DNA of 64,000 nt, taken from assembly GCA_951799425.1 (NCBI GenBank), contig OX637404.1, positions 23,549,045 through 23,613,044 on the forward strand, in the 5' to 3' direction. The stretch's first letter is position 1. Every line of letters starts with the position of its first letter. Positions 34,491-46,136 of this stretch are shown here, in pieces. A program made the position numbers and the translations under genes. Source of the stretch: Ilex aquifolium (taxonomy: Eukaryota; Streptophyta; Magnoliopsida; Aquifoliales; Aquifoliaceae). Under the pieces are notes generated by a model. The model did not search any database, was not told the origin of the DNA, and saw only the letters and a list, made by a program, of their open reading frames with translations.

Positions 34491-35401
34491 GAGGGAAAAG
34501 GAATACGTACAGGACCACCCCTTATATTGCATTCAAGACAACGAAGGAACATTCTGACCCCACCAAGCCACATACCCCCCACACTTTAGCTCAGCCCAGT
34601 CAAGAACAAGACACTGGCATAGCAAGTCTTTAAGGCCGGCGATCATAACAGCCCTGTTCACCTTAAAGAGGAATAGCTCCAAATAGTTTCTTCAGTTCAT
34701 CAAGTGAACTTGACAGCAGGTGAAAGTTCATAGCCTTGCTTAAAGAAGGCCGGCAGGATTTGTTATCCATTCCAGAGAAAGATCTGTCGAAAACAATGAA
34801 GCTCAGAAATAACCTTTAAGGTCAGACAACTGAGCCAAGTAGCTCAGAAGGAACTCTTAAGATAACAAAAAGAGTTAAAAAGCGCAGTAAGAGCTCTTAG
34901 GTTCAGAAAGAAGAGCTGCATAGCTCAGCAAAAATTCACAAGCGTGAGCTATGCAACCCGGAAGAAGCACGCCAGTTCAGAGTATCAGTCTGAATAGCTC
35001 AAAACGAAGAATGATAAGTAATGGATTCTTAGGGTGCCAACCACTGAGCTTAAAAGGCTAAGGAAAAGCAATTGAGCATGGCACCAAGTCTCCCGTACCC
35101 TTCAAATCTAGTAAGTTTGCTTCAAGAAGTGCACAACACCCCTCAAAGCAAAAGGGGACAAGGGGAGTATACCAAGTTGAATACATACAGGTGCGCAAAT
35201 TCAAAGATATATTCAAAAATATATATGTGCTGGAATTCAAAGGGACATATGAATAGCTGGAATTCAAAGGGACATATGAATATGATAAACCAGCAATGAA
35301 AAAACAAAATAACAAAGAAATTACGAAGTAGCACAAGGCCCTAGCCCAAGTCAAAGTTACATCTCAAAAATTCTTTACAAAGAAATTACAGTCAAAAAGA
35401 C
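34490..35401. other. spacer between the two antisense genes
   Basis: No convincing coding frame. It contains a 27-bp direct duplication (gctggaattcaaagggacat and following) at about 35229-35282, and many gagctc-like motifs shared with the LTR and the 54-bp array. Confidence 0.55.
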
Positions 35402-38057
35402 CTAAGTTTCTGAAGGGGGAGTGGACAGAAGACCCTGCAGCTCGGCAGACATAGCATCAGCAGGAGAATCAGAACCCAGGAGCTCAGGGGGCAAGGATCC
35501 TGATGCTGGAGGAGGGGAATTTCCAGGAACACTGGCCCCAGGAGCCTCTGCCGTACCAGGCAATGACGTTTGTTCAAATACCTCAGTCACCAGGTCAGCA
35601 GGTGAGGCCACAGCAAGAACAGTAGAGGGGGAAGCAGAGACATCTGGGAGTGGAACTCCAGGAGGAAGAGCTGAGTTGTCCTCCTCACCACTAGAGTCAG
35701 ATTCTTCCATTTCCTCCTCAGTAGGGATAGGGAAATTGAATGCGAGATCTGGGTAAGCTTTGATTGCTTTACGCCTAAAAGCGACCCACCCAGTAGCCCA
35801 CAAAGTGGTGGCCTCATCCTTAAGCTCGACAATCTCCTCACTTTTCTGTGTGACCAAGTTTTTCTGCTCCTCAAGCTCCTCACAGAGTTTGCCATTTGCT
35901 TCATTGAGGGCAAGATAGTCTTGCTTGGCCTGGCTGAGCTCTTTCTTGGCGTCAAAAGCCTCTTGGCTGGCCTTGGTCCACGCCTCAACCTTAAGCTGCA
36001 GGTCCTCCCTAACCAGCCTCAGCTCGTCCTGAGTTCTCTTCTCCCCTTCCTCAGCTCTGACCTTGACGGTCAATGTATGCTTAAGGTCGGAAGCTTGCTT
36101 CTCCAACTGCTCGTTGAGGATCTCCACCTGAGCCTTGAGGTCTTCACTCTGAGTTCTAAGGCCTTCGTTCTCAAGAGACAATTCAGAAACTTTGTCCTTA
36201 TATTTCTTTAGGACCTTAAAGGAGCTCTCTTGAGACTGGACTCGGTGCAGTAGACCTCTCGTATGAAGGGCAGCCTGAGAATAAAAAGAAAGAACAGAAA
36301 AATTACATCAGACCACGAAATGCGAACAAGCAAAGAGGAAAAGGGGGTTAACACCCACAGTAGCAGCTCCCTGAAGGGCCAAAGAGACGGATTCCTCCAG
36401 GGGCATGGAAGCGGCCTTCAGGACATCAGATTCAGAAAAGATAGAGGAAAGAGCTCCAGCAGCAAGGTCTATATTGTCAAAAAAGGAGTCCTCATCTTCC
36501 TCCTCAGACTTTCTCTCTTTTTCAGTCACCTTCCCAGAAGCACTGTATTCGAACTTCCCGGGTTGAAGGTCGGGAACCAATTCCAAAGCCTCCTTGACCT
36601 CAGAAGAAGAAGGGGAAGCCTGATCCCTCTCCTGAGCAGACGCCAACTTAGAAGGGGCCACTGGAGGGGAAGAAAAGGTGGTTGCAGCTTGTGAAATCCC
36701 AGAGGAAGAGGTCGGAACCTTGCTTGGAACCTGTTCTTTAGTTATAGAGGGGCGAGAAGACACCTCCAACCTGGGGATTTTAGCCCGGGTACCTGGACCA
36801 CTCCCAGAACTAACCCGGGACTTGCGCTTGCTAGATCTACCACCTTGCAGCAGCTCATCCACCTTGGCTTTGAGCTCTTCTGGAGTAGACTTCATGGTAG
36901 AAGAACCTGGAATGTTTGGGGGGAGTAGGGAGATGTAAGGAGAAGAAGAAGGGAAGGAAGCACAACAAAAAAACAGAAAAAAAAAAAAAAAAAAGAGGGT
37001 ACCTTCGTCAGCCCCTAAAACCGATAATGGGATCGCCAAGGTCACCGCAGGAGGACTTAGACCTATCCGCACCAAATTTTGTAACTCAATAAGGTCAGCG
37101 TACTTCTCTGGCTTGATCTTCTCCAACTCCACTAGTGTTTTCTTATCCTCAGGGCTGAGCTCAAGACGATCACCTGAAAAGAAGAAAGTGAGCAAATAAG
37201 AAAAAGGCTAAAGGTTTGCAAGTACCAGGTCAGGACTCAGTTGACTTGAGAAAAGACTCACGCAAGTTGTCCGGTTCAGCCCAAGCTGTAGGGATACCAA
37301 GAGTATCCGTCTTATCAGCAAGATTATACTCCCAATTGGTGCCCCCGACAAAAAAGAAACGTTCCTTCCAGTGCTTATGAGAGGTCGGAATGTTAGAGAT
37401 AAGCTGCCTAACGTTGGCACGCTTAGAGGCATATAAGAAGCCTCCAGAGGTCGGCTTGACGTTGAAGAGCTCCAAAAACAAAGAAAGACTAGGAAGCCCA
37501 AGTCTATGCTTCCTAAAGATGACCAGAAGACCGGTCATGACACCGTAGAAGTTGGGGGAAATCTGGGATGGGCACACATGGAAGTGCTGCATAACAGCCT
37601 TGATGAAGGGATGCAGAGGAAAGCGAAGACCGTTCTCAAAGGAGGCAAGGAAAAAGCAGACCCTATTGTGTACTTGTTCTACGTAGTAGACGGATTTGTC
37701 TGGACACCAGGGTTCGACCCCAGGAGGAAAGCCGTACCGAAGCTTATAAACCTGCATTAGTTCAGGGGCCTCTTTGCTGTAGCCCACAGACTCAGCGTGC
37801 GTATAGGCAAGCCCCAAATATGAGGTCTTCCCTTCAACCCCAACTCCACTGACCTTACCTTTGCCTTTGTCTGGCCTAGGGGGCAAGGAAGGGGATGCTG
37901 AAGGAGGCACTTCGGTATTAACCTCAGAATCTACGGCTTCCACCCCAGGGAAGTTATCTATCTCGTCACCTACCTCCCCTAATTCGGAGTCTCCCTCGAC
38001 TGACCTAGACCCTAAAAGTGAGACAGAGGAGCGAGTAGCTCCAGAAGAGGCAGACAT
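35402..38057 (-). CDS. antisense gene X of the Tat element, four-exon PF04195-like protein
   Basis: Four exons on the minus strand: 38057-37262, 37173-37003, 36906-36359 and 36274-35402. Every intron is GT-AG and the phases close exactly (2388 nt, 795 residues). Residues about 104-245 match the plant 'putative gypsy type transposon' domain in pattern: VYKLRYGFPPGVEPWCP, GLRFPLHPF, CPSQISPNFYGVMTGLL, HWKERFFFVGG. Exon 2 gives DRLELSPEDKKTLVELEKI. Exon 3 is Ser/Pro-rich with a basic patch (SSKRKSRVSSG). Exon 4 is a long heptad-rich Glu/Lys coiled coil followed by an acidic, Pro/Ser-rich tail. It is paralogous in its domain to antisense gene Y. An upstream in-frame extension to 38315 exists, but 38057 is the first ATG followed by the hydrophilic Ser-rich N-terminus usual in the family. 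Function is unknown. Confidence 0.75.
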
Positions 38058-38683
38058 GATAGGAAGAGAAAAAGGAAGGTTAAAGGAACGATAAAGCAAA
38101 GGAGCACGAGTCAGACACTCTTTAATAACCCTTGGGTCGGCACAGTAACTCCCGACGGCAAGAATGTGAACTATGGAGCTCCAATCAACGAAATGAGGAA
38201 GGGGGGCTAAGCAATGGTCACGATTCCTGAAGTAAAAGAATCGAAAAGCCCAAAAATGCAGCAACCACCTCGAATTCGAGGGATCCAGAGCAAAAGGAGG
38301 AAGAGGAAGGGGCAAAAGACGTACCTAACCCAGGAATAGCTGTGAACGGCAGCCTGAAGCACTATCGGAGGAAGGAGGCGATGCGAATCTTCGAAACGAG
38401 AGTAGGGAATTCGACTTCAAGCAAGAAAACAGAAAGGCTCAAGCAAAATGGTCCGAAATCGCAGAGAGAATGGAGACGAGGAGCAGCGAGGAAGATGAAC
38501 AGTGTAGAAAGACGGTTCAGGTAGCCATTTGGGTCTTTAAAGCTTGAGGGACGTGGGTAAAGACATGCGCGGGAATCAAGGAAAGACATGATTGCTATAA
38601 ACCGTCAAAAATCCTAAAGCCACATGCTGGCCACGTGCGGGTCTAATTCAGTTCGTGTAGATCAGCCCCTGCCTAGGCTAACC

Positions 38684-38706
38684 TAAGGCAAGGGCTGGGG
38701 GGCAAC
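38684..38706 (+). promoter_or_regulatory. polypurine tract of the Tat element
   Basis: The purine-rich stretch aaggcaagggctggggggcaa directly precedes the 3' LTR and would prime plus-strand DNA synthesis. Confidence 0.75.
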
Positions 38707-39418
38707 TGATGATACCTGATATGAACAGACACGAGCTCAGAAAATGAGCTCGGGTCGGGAACTCAGACAGAAGAGGCAGAGCTCATCTGGCATTGGCCAG
38801 AGCTCATCTAGTCAGCGCTAAAGAGCTCCCAGCTGAGGACACGAGTTAAGGAATGATGAAAGGACAGCAAGGTAACTACGGGTATCACTAAAAGGAAAGT
38901 AGAACCATTCCAAGGCATAAGACCCGTAATCAACCACGATCCCCTCCTAAAGCTAAGGAGAATCCCACGAAAGAAGGCAAAGAACTCTCCGTTTGAAGCC
39001 AGCCATATGGAGTTTAGGTAACTCCGGAATTATGGAGGAAGATAGGGCACGATCCCTTCGATATAGGAGGTAATTCCGTGTTAGAGGTAAGCATGAGGCC
39101 ATAAAAAGGGAGGGCAACCTCCATGGCAAGAGGGAGATTTTCTGAAACCCTAGTTCCCTGAGTATTCGACTGTAACACCTTCAATTCATCAATAAAGAGA
39201 CAGGAGCAAGAGCCTCCATTAGAGAGTGGACTAGTCGAGCTCATCAGCCGGTGAACCACTATATTTCTATTGTATTTCACACATTACACACGACTAATTA
39301 GAGCTGTCATTCCCCACTTCACGAGCCTTGTAGCTCAGATGCCATATTAGTCCCCATGCAAACTGCTCACGCCAATTAATCTGGTTCCTTAGCTCGTATC
39401 CGAAGGTTTACGCCATCA
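38707..39418 (+). repeat. 3' LTR of the Tat element
   Basis: 712 bp, same length as the 5' LTR, with two substitutions noticed over the full length. Confidence 0.95.
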
Positions 39419-39423
39419 ATCGC

Positions 39424-39960
39424 CTAATAACCTCAAATCTGATTCTAGGGATTTGACTAGCATAACGCCAAATATCCTTTAGAATTGATTCTGTCTCTCC
39501 AACAATCATCTCAGACTCCTTTGATAGAGAGTCTATTAGAGATTTTTGAGTCAGATTCTACTATGGCATCCAAGAATCCCTCCTCTATGGCCAATCTTCA
39601 AGCCCCTCTAACTGTTGTTGCTTCTGTAATCAAAGCAAATGTCACTGCCATATTTCTTGTTTCCCCATGTATGAGGTTTCCTTCATGATTGCAAACTATC
39701 ACTCCATAAGCTCCTCTATTCCGTTTTCCCACATACGCACCATCTCAATTCAGCTTCATGCAGCCAAATGTTAGGAGATTCTAAAGAGGTGCTATAGTCT
39801 CTGAACTCTTTTCCATCTCTGTTATTGGTTGACTACAATTCTTGTCTGTGGTTTTCGATAATTATATATCTTCCATATCAACCAACATAGGTATGCCAGT
39901 AGTGTTTGATCACCTTTTGTTACTACTCCATCAATCAGTCTTCAGTTCTCCTGATTTCAT
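39424..39960 (-). pseudogene. LINE relic: RVT_3-type RNase H frame
   Basis: The minus strand reads KLN-stop-DGAYVGKRNRGAYGVIVCNH, then EGFLDAIVESDSKTLIDSLS, then a tail toward 39424. This is the RNase H-like domain at the end of plant L1-type LINEs. A WLIWKIYNYRK phrase upstream (about 39850-39920) fits the linker of such elements. Stops and frame slips show it is dead. The Tat element inserted into it at ATCGC, and its tail lies at 25705-25788. Confidence 0.7.
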
Positions 39961-39975
39961 ACCTATTTATATTTT

Positions 39976-40524
39976 AGGTTTAATTGTATTGGAGATCCCC
40001 AAAATATGAGGTTTGTCTCATTTTGATCCCCAATATTTTAATTGTATCATTTTGGTCTCTGAAGTATTGAATATGTTTCTATATGGTCCTTCAAACAGAT
40101 AGTATCTAGATTGCTACCGATTTTTTATCATAAACTTGTCACGTGATACTTAAATATGAACAAAAAAATAATTTGGATAATTCTTGAACAATATTCTACT
40201 CAAATTTTGGTTAAATAACTACCCAAATTACACAATTTTGATCATGAACTATCTAAATTTTGGTCAAAAGCTACACATATTATACATTTTTTGTCAATAG
40301 CTACCCAAATTTTGTTTAAAAACTATCAAAATTATTTTTGTCCATATTTAGGTATTGCGTGACAAGTTTATGATAAAAAATCGTTAGCAATCTGGACGTT
40401 GTCTACTTGAATGACCATATAGAAACATATTCAATACTTGAGGGACCAAAATGATGCAATTGAAACATTAAGGATCGAAATGAGACAAACTTCATACTTT
40501 GAGGACCTCCAGTACAATTAACCT
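39976..40524. mobile_element. fold-back MULE-like MITE in the LINE relic
   Basis: Left AGGTTTAATTGTATTGGAG and right ACTTTGAGGACCTCC...TTAACCT are diverged inverted repeats of over 100 bp. An 8-bp perfect target duplication TATATTTT flanks it (39968-39975 and 40525-40532). Length 549 bp. Confidence 0.8.
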
Positions 40525-40554
40525 TATATTTTAATATTCAAAGGGGAGATCTGC

Positions 40555-40645
40555 CAGACTTTGGTAGTCCAAGGACAGAGTAGCAACCAGTGTTCCATGG
40601 TTTCATCCTCTTCCCCACAAATTGGGCATGTTTTATGAACTCTTT
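40555..40645 (-). pseudogene. LINE relic: zf-RVT zinc-binding segment
   Basis: The minus strand reads CPICGEEDETMEHWLLLCPW, then TTKVWQ. This is the zinc-binding segment found between reverse transcriptase and RNase H in plant LINEs (zf-RVT). Collinear with the RNase H relic at 39424-39960, separated by the MITE. Confidence 0.75.
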
Positions 40646-40912
40646 AATGCTTTGGTGAAAGGAAGATTTTCATTGGCATGCAGTGAATAAATACAACTAG
40701 AGTTATGAAGAAAGTACTACAAAGCAGTGAAGCAAGTAACAAACTAGCTGAAAGAAACACATAAACAAACCTACAAAACCGAACATTGGAACATTTTGTT
40801 GTGTTTACATGAACAAATGCAGGTTGTGAAGACAAAATCAAGCCTTGAGCTTAGCTGTGGAGCTAATCTGAGTTATTCTCAAGCAGGTCACCAAGTAAGA
40901 AAAAGACCTTCC

Positions 40913-43539
40913 TTAACCGCTCATGTACTCTGAAATGCAGGATGATGCTCTATGTTGAGGAGGAAGCATTTTCCACCACTTGACAAAGGTAGATTCATCC
41001 AAGAAAACGTCATTGCGTAGCTCCCCATCACGAACCCAATTGAGTACTTGTTTCTCCAAGGTCAGAATTCTCCCCTTCACATCATCAAATGTCTCTGTTC
41101 TTAATTCCTCCACCTCAGCCAAGAAACAGGACTCCGAGATCGATCCAGCTGGCATTCTCTCAGCGTGCTCTCGCCATCTTTGTGTGAATCTGTAAAGTTT
41201 TGGCCTACCCTTAATCAGGTAAGGTCCAGTGTCATTACCCTTAAGGTGTCTGTAGTAGTTGGCAATGCTTAGAGGCTCAACCAATTGTCTATACCTGGTT
41301 CCTAGCTCTATCCACTCTTTCTGGCCCTCAAATTCGTCTGGAAGTTCATACTTTTTTAACATTTCAATGATCGGATCCCACGCGTCTCCCAGCTCGAAGC
41401 CCGACACATGGGCATAAAAGTCGCTTTCATATTTGTGAAGCTTGAAGGCATCATAATAACCCACATTGCGTGCTTCACACTCAGTTTGGTAATCTTGAAC
41501 CTTTTTTAGTCCTTTTTCAATGGTGACCTTAAGTGAATTAGTCATTTCCTGGTTTTGCAACTTTTTCTTCTCCATCTCTCCAGCAGCTTGAAGACACAAT
41601 CTAGCTCCTGTGCTCTGGCATTTCAAGCTCACGAAATCAGCAAGGGTTGTAATCATAATTTTTTTTGTGAATTTTATCGGATGAAATTTCGTATTTTCTT
41701 AAATATATCAATTATCAAACTTCAAACTGACGAAACTTAAAGCCTCTTCTTATGTGCAGTCTTTTAGATTTCTGCAGATTCAGACATAGCAAAGCTTTTG
41801 AACTGAAATTGAGAAGTTGATATTGGTAGGAGAGACTCACCAGGTCAAGGTCATTGAGGACTGCGTCTGTTGTTGCCAAATCATCTAAATGATCTAGATA
41901 AACCACATCTTGCGTGTTTAAGCTTTCTTTCACTTCATCTTCATAAATCATATGTTCTTTGAAGCTTTTATAAATAACTCCTGCTCCTTCTGCTTCAGAG
42001 CTTGGCTGGGCACTGTAGAACAACAATTGAAGGATAGCGTCCGGGTTCCTCAAAACAACCAGTTTTCCATTTCCAGTGCAGAAGATATAGGTACCAAACG
42101 GTCTATAAGGGCTAATTTCAATGGAGCTAGTGACAGTTTTCAACAGCAAATTTGTGTATTCCATGAGATTACAAGCATCATGGCTTGCAACTGATGATGC
42201 ATTCCTCATGACAGTCATAAAAAAAGTTGAAGCTATACTGGATATGCCACTGAATTCTTCCTCAAACGGTGAGGATTTCGGTTTGAAGAGATCAAGAGTT
42301 GGTTGGAGTTCTTGTTCAATGGATGAGACGGGACTGAGCATTATACGGGGGACAATATCATATCTCAGCACAAAATGGAGGAAGTGAGGTGCCCAATTCT
42401 CTCTCCTGAGACCATGTTGGAAAATCCGATCACCGACAAGTGGGGAACCAAATGTCACACATTTAGGAGGAATTGTACTGGCGTTTGATCTTATGTATTT
42501 CTCTAAGAACCAAATGGCTGCAAGGATGGCTATTGCACCGCCTGAGGAGTGCCCTGCAAACACTATCTGCCTTTTCTCTGAAACTGCTTTATATACCTAA
42601 GATCCAAATTGCATATGCACATTATGTTAATTTTCTAACTATGTGATTTGTAGATAATTAAGAATACTCTTCGGTCTTTGCATTTCTGATGATTTAAGTT
42701 TTACGTATAATTCCTCTTGATTCTAATTGCTTCCCCTCGAAATTTGTTGGCCTTCAATATAGAGACAGATTCAGGATTGGCGTTTAGGAGGACGGAATTT
42801 TTTACTAGCGATTTTTTATTTTCGTTCAAGTTTTACCATCTATTGTTAATCGATTATACAGGTAGCTTTTCACCATATTTGTGAAGGGCATCAGCATCCA
42901 AGTGCATGAGTCTCTCACTACTTTTGTTTTTAATAAAGGTAAGGTGTGTAAATATATATATATATATATAATTTTCCCCTGTATATAGTTGAATATGTTA
43001 CGTTTGGCTTATTGGCTATACCAATCAATGACTAACAGACCCTCTTTCATTTCAGCAACAGTGAAAACGAACTAACATGGTGATTTTGGAGATTATTGAG
43101 AATATAAGGTGAAGCAAGTATATGATTTCTGCAGTGAGTTGACTTTGTTATGTTGTACAAAGAAACTAGAACTCTTGACAAGTACTAAGAATGGTTGAAT
43201 TGTAATGGTTACCTCAACTTCGAGCGATGATTTTGCTTTAATTTCTTGGAATCTGCTATAAAATGCCTCATTCACCGTCGCGATTTCATCGTTACCAATG
43301 CTTCTGAGAGATGGAGAAAATTCCCGGTTGACTTTCATGTCTCTGAAAGGCTTTCGACTGAACCAATCATCCATTGACCACGATCCAGCAAAGCCAAAGA
43401 TGATCGCAGATAGGCCGTGACTCTTTTCAGAGAGATAAGGCTTCCCAGTAGATTTTTGAGCTTCAATGGAGAGACAACAAGCTTTCTGTATGAGCTCTTT
43501 ACTCATTGCTACATTGTTTTCAAACCTCTGTCCCTCCAT
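40913..43539 (-). CDS. EDS1: EDS1 (enhanced disease susceptibility 1), copy C
   Basis: Three exons, 43539-43213, 42596-41841 and 41614-40913, identical in length and phase to copy A (327, 756 and 702 nt), coding 594 residues. The lipase-like domain keeps GHSSG (Ser126), the Asp in LRYDIVPRI and the His in SFKEH. The EP domain keeps NYYRH, GPYLIKGRPKLYRFTQRW and WWKMLPPQH. Differences from copy A are scattered substitutions, for example KVQDYQ for KIQDYQ and AHVSGFELGDAW for ANVTRVELTNAW. Flanks homologous to copy A extend about 270 bp downstream and several hundred bp upstream. No stop or frameshift is seen. Its role is the same, an immune hub acting with PAD4/SAG101-type partners. A TATA-like atttatacc lies about 155 bp upstream of the ATG. 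Confidence 0.93.
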
Positions 43540-44177
43540 ATTGCTTTTTGGCAGTAGCAGTTGCTGTTCTGTTAGGCTTCTTTTCTTGCTCTCTGTTCTT
43601 TGATTCAGTTGGAATTTAAGGGGAGATTGTTGCCGTTTAAATTACTGGATTGCCCTTTGCTAAGGTTGGGTTATAATCATTTCGTGGTATAAATCATGGA
43701 GACTTGGAAAGTTTTTCTTGTTTTTTTTTCTTTTTTAATGAGGACTTTGAAAGTTATTGGGAGGAGGAAATTCCGTGGAAAGTGCTTCTACCTGCAACGG
43801 GTGACCTTTAAGAAGTTGAGAATTTTTTTTTTTTTTTGAGAAGACTAAGAAACTTTAAGAAGTTGCTAAGAAATGCATAGGAGGCATCTATGTATCTTGC
43901 AAAGGCAAATACAGCAGCATCCCCCCCTCCCTTCTTCCCTTCATACCAGATATAATGGTAGGAAAATGCCAAGCCCATAATTGTAATAGATTAGTTCAAT
44001 AAATTATGTCTAAATAATATTATTGCTTACAAGTTTATGCCAACTTGGTCTATCACAGAAAAAACCGGCCCATATTTACTTACAATAATACAAAACAACA
44101 ATGTCATTTGGGTTAGTTTTAATCAAATTTATTGATATCCTTGAAGTAACAATGATTCATAATATAAAATAAAGCTA
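43540..44177. other. EDS1-C 5' flank
   Basis: Promoter side of EDS1-C with homology to 14360-15240 and 25315-25690. No other gene. Confidence 0.6.
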
Positions 44178-44786
44178 AGGGTGGCTCAACAGTGTTATGA
44201 AAAAAGCTTGGGCTTTAGGCCTCATTTTTAAAGAAGGCCCAAATTTTTAAATATCATAAATAGTTCGTGTAAAAAAATTAAATCTATAAATATTTTAAGC
44301 CTTATAAAAAGGTCTTATAAAAATACAAGTCTAATCAAAAAAAAATTTAAGGCCTCACTTCAAGGAAGGCTCATAATTTAAAGGTGTACAGTAATAGTCC
44401 AAACAAAAAATTTAAATTCATGTCTAAACAAAATATTATAACTTAAATAGATTTTGCCTATTAATTCAGCCTTAAAATTAAAAGGCCCTAAAATTTATTT
44501 TTTTAAATAAAGAAAAAAAAACTAATGGTAAAACTAAAGTTACTAAAAAATCTAATTTTAACCCCCAAAAAAATCAAGTTTAAACATACTATCATAATTT
44601 TTCAATTATTCTTTCTCTCTCTTACTATTACGTTCAAATATGGTAACAAAAACTTGAATATAAAAATATCATTAAAATTCTTGTATTTAAAAAAATTAAA
44701 AATTAAATTTATTACTGATATTAAAAATAAGAAGGTGTCATTTATCGTTTTTGTTTTAGGCCCCAAAATGTCTCGGGCCACCCCTG
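44178..44786. mobile_element. MULE-like element with 10-bp target duplication
   Basis: Starts AGGGTGGCTC and ends GGGCCACCCCTG, flanked by a perfect AATAAAGCTA on both sides (44168-44177 and 44787-44796). The AT-rich interior has no transposase; the plus frame at 44525-44791 is Lys/Leu low complexity. Confidence 0.8.
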
Positions 44787-45324
44787 AATAAAGCTAAATA
44801 ATATATAAAGCACTATCGTGTGATTTCTATCTAATTTCGGAGGAGAAAACAAAAAAAAATTAATGTTTCAAGTGGTTTGGATATCTCAGATTGTGGTTTT
44901 AACTTTTAACTATGGTATGCAAGAATTATTTTTCAGTATTATATTTCTATTTTTTATCCAATAAAAATATGATATGTGTAAATTTTTTTAATAGTTTTAT
45001 TTATTTTTAATTTTTAAATTCAATAATCACCAATACTTCAAACTAAAATTTCTTTTTCGCAGTAGTAATAATTTTTTTTTTTTGTACAAATTTATCAAAC
45101 ATAAACAATTGATTTTGAGTCATTGAGAAAAAATAAATATTGAATAAAACAGTAACACCATATCATTACTTTTAGGTGCACAATATAATTATTATCTTAT
45201 ATAAATGAAAAATTATTATATTATATAAAGTTTGTTTATTAATTTTTTTGGTTACGCCACTTGATAGCGACGGAACCACCATTAGTTAGTGACTTATAGA
45301 GCTATCAGAACCGGACCTTCACCA

Positions 45325-46136
45325 CAGACGGAACTATGAGGAGGCCCATGGAGCATGGCCCCCTCAAATTTTGAAAATTTTTATTATACCCCCATATTTT
45401 AAAAAAAATTTATTATCAACCTCTAACTTTTCAAAATACTCAATGTGTAAAAGATCAATGACTTAATATTTAGTTACCATTTAGGATGTAATCACATGGA
45501 TGAGTATCGCTTGTACTGACGAAGACACTTTTTAGATTATTTTGATAATGTAGAGAAAAAATAAGTGACTTTTTTTATAAAAAAAAAATATGGATACAAA
45601 TATAATTTATATTAAAAGCAATTGATTGACTTAAAATTTATTTTTATTATGATATCATATGAAATTATTATTTGCGACCTTGATTTATTTATAGACATAA
45701 GATTACATTATAAATAAGAACAAAAAGAGGATATTATCACAAATAAGTTTTTATGATAGCATGAACCACATTTGAATTTTGTGTTTTTTTTTGAACACGC
45801 TAGACACAACCTCTAAAAGAGGAAGTGCCCAGTGAGTTATTTGAATAACACACACACCCAAAGCAATCCCGATGTGGGATTGCCCAGTCGCCCGACACCA
45901 CGGTGGATTACCATAATCACAGGGCCTTTGGCCCAATGTGTGGGATTTCAGTCCAACACCGAAACGCCCGCATACATGCGCCCCAAAGGATAATTTTGTG
46001 TTCAAAAATAATTTTTTCAATGTCATTGTATAAAAATTAAATTTAATAAGTCCTTTATGAATAAAAATTTATCATTAAATTAAATTTTTGTATATGTCAT
46101 TGTTAGCCCCTCAACATAAAATTATGGTTCGTCCTG
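45325..46136. mobile_element. hAT-like relic hosting a SINE-like insertion
   Basis: Left CAGACGGAACTATGAGGAGG and right TTATGGTTCGTCCTG give imperfect inverted ends of the CAGxGGCGGAAC type, common in plant hAT-like elements, with imperfect 8-bp flanks. No transposase frame is present. Confidence 0.45.
45786..45991 (-). mobile_element. SINE-like retroposon, 206 bp
   Basis: Flanked by a perfect 11-bp duplication AATTTTGTGTT (45775-45785 and 45992-46002). On the minus strand it ends in a run of A next to the duplication, the signature of LINE-driven retroposition. I see no good Pol III A and B boxes, so it could be a short retroposed transcript rather than a tRNA-derived SINE. Confidence 0.6.

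Larger units (their letters stand above)
25789..39418 (+). mobile_element. complete Tat-lineage Ty3/gypsy retrotransposon, 13.6 kb
   Basis: Two 712-bp LTRs (25789-26500 and 38707-39418) are flanked by a perfect 5-bp target duplication ATCGC (25784-25788 and 39419-39423). A primer binding site, gag, pol, a long region with two antisense spliced genes, and a polypurine tract follow in order. Pol has protease, reverse transcriptase, RNase H, a second RNase H-like domain and integrase without a chromodomain. A second (archaeal-type) RNase H and extra antisense frames between pol and the 3' LTR are hallmarks of the plant Tat lineage (Ogre, Retand, Grande). The LTRs differ at two positions (26034/38952 a/g and 26325/39243 c/t), so insertion is very recent. 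All pol domains are uninterrupted. Confidence 0.93.

Noticed and set aside
45786..45991. Cassandra-type TRIM with 5S RNA domain
   Set aside because: No 5S-like promoter sequence and no LTR-type ends; the A-tail and 11-bp duplication favour retroposition.
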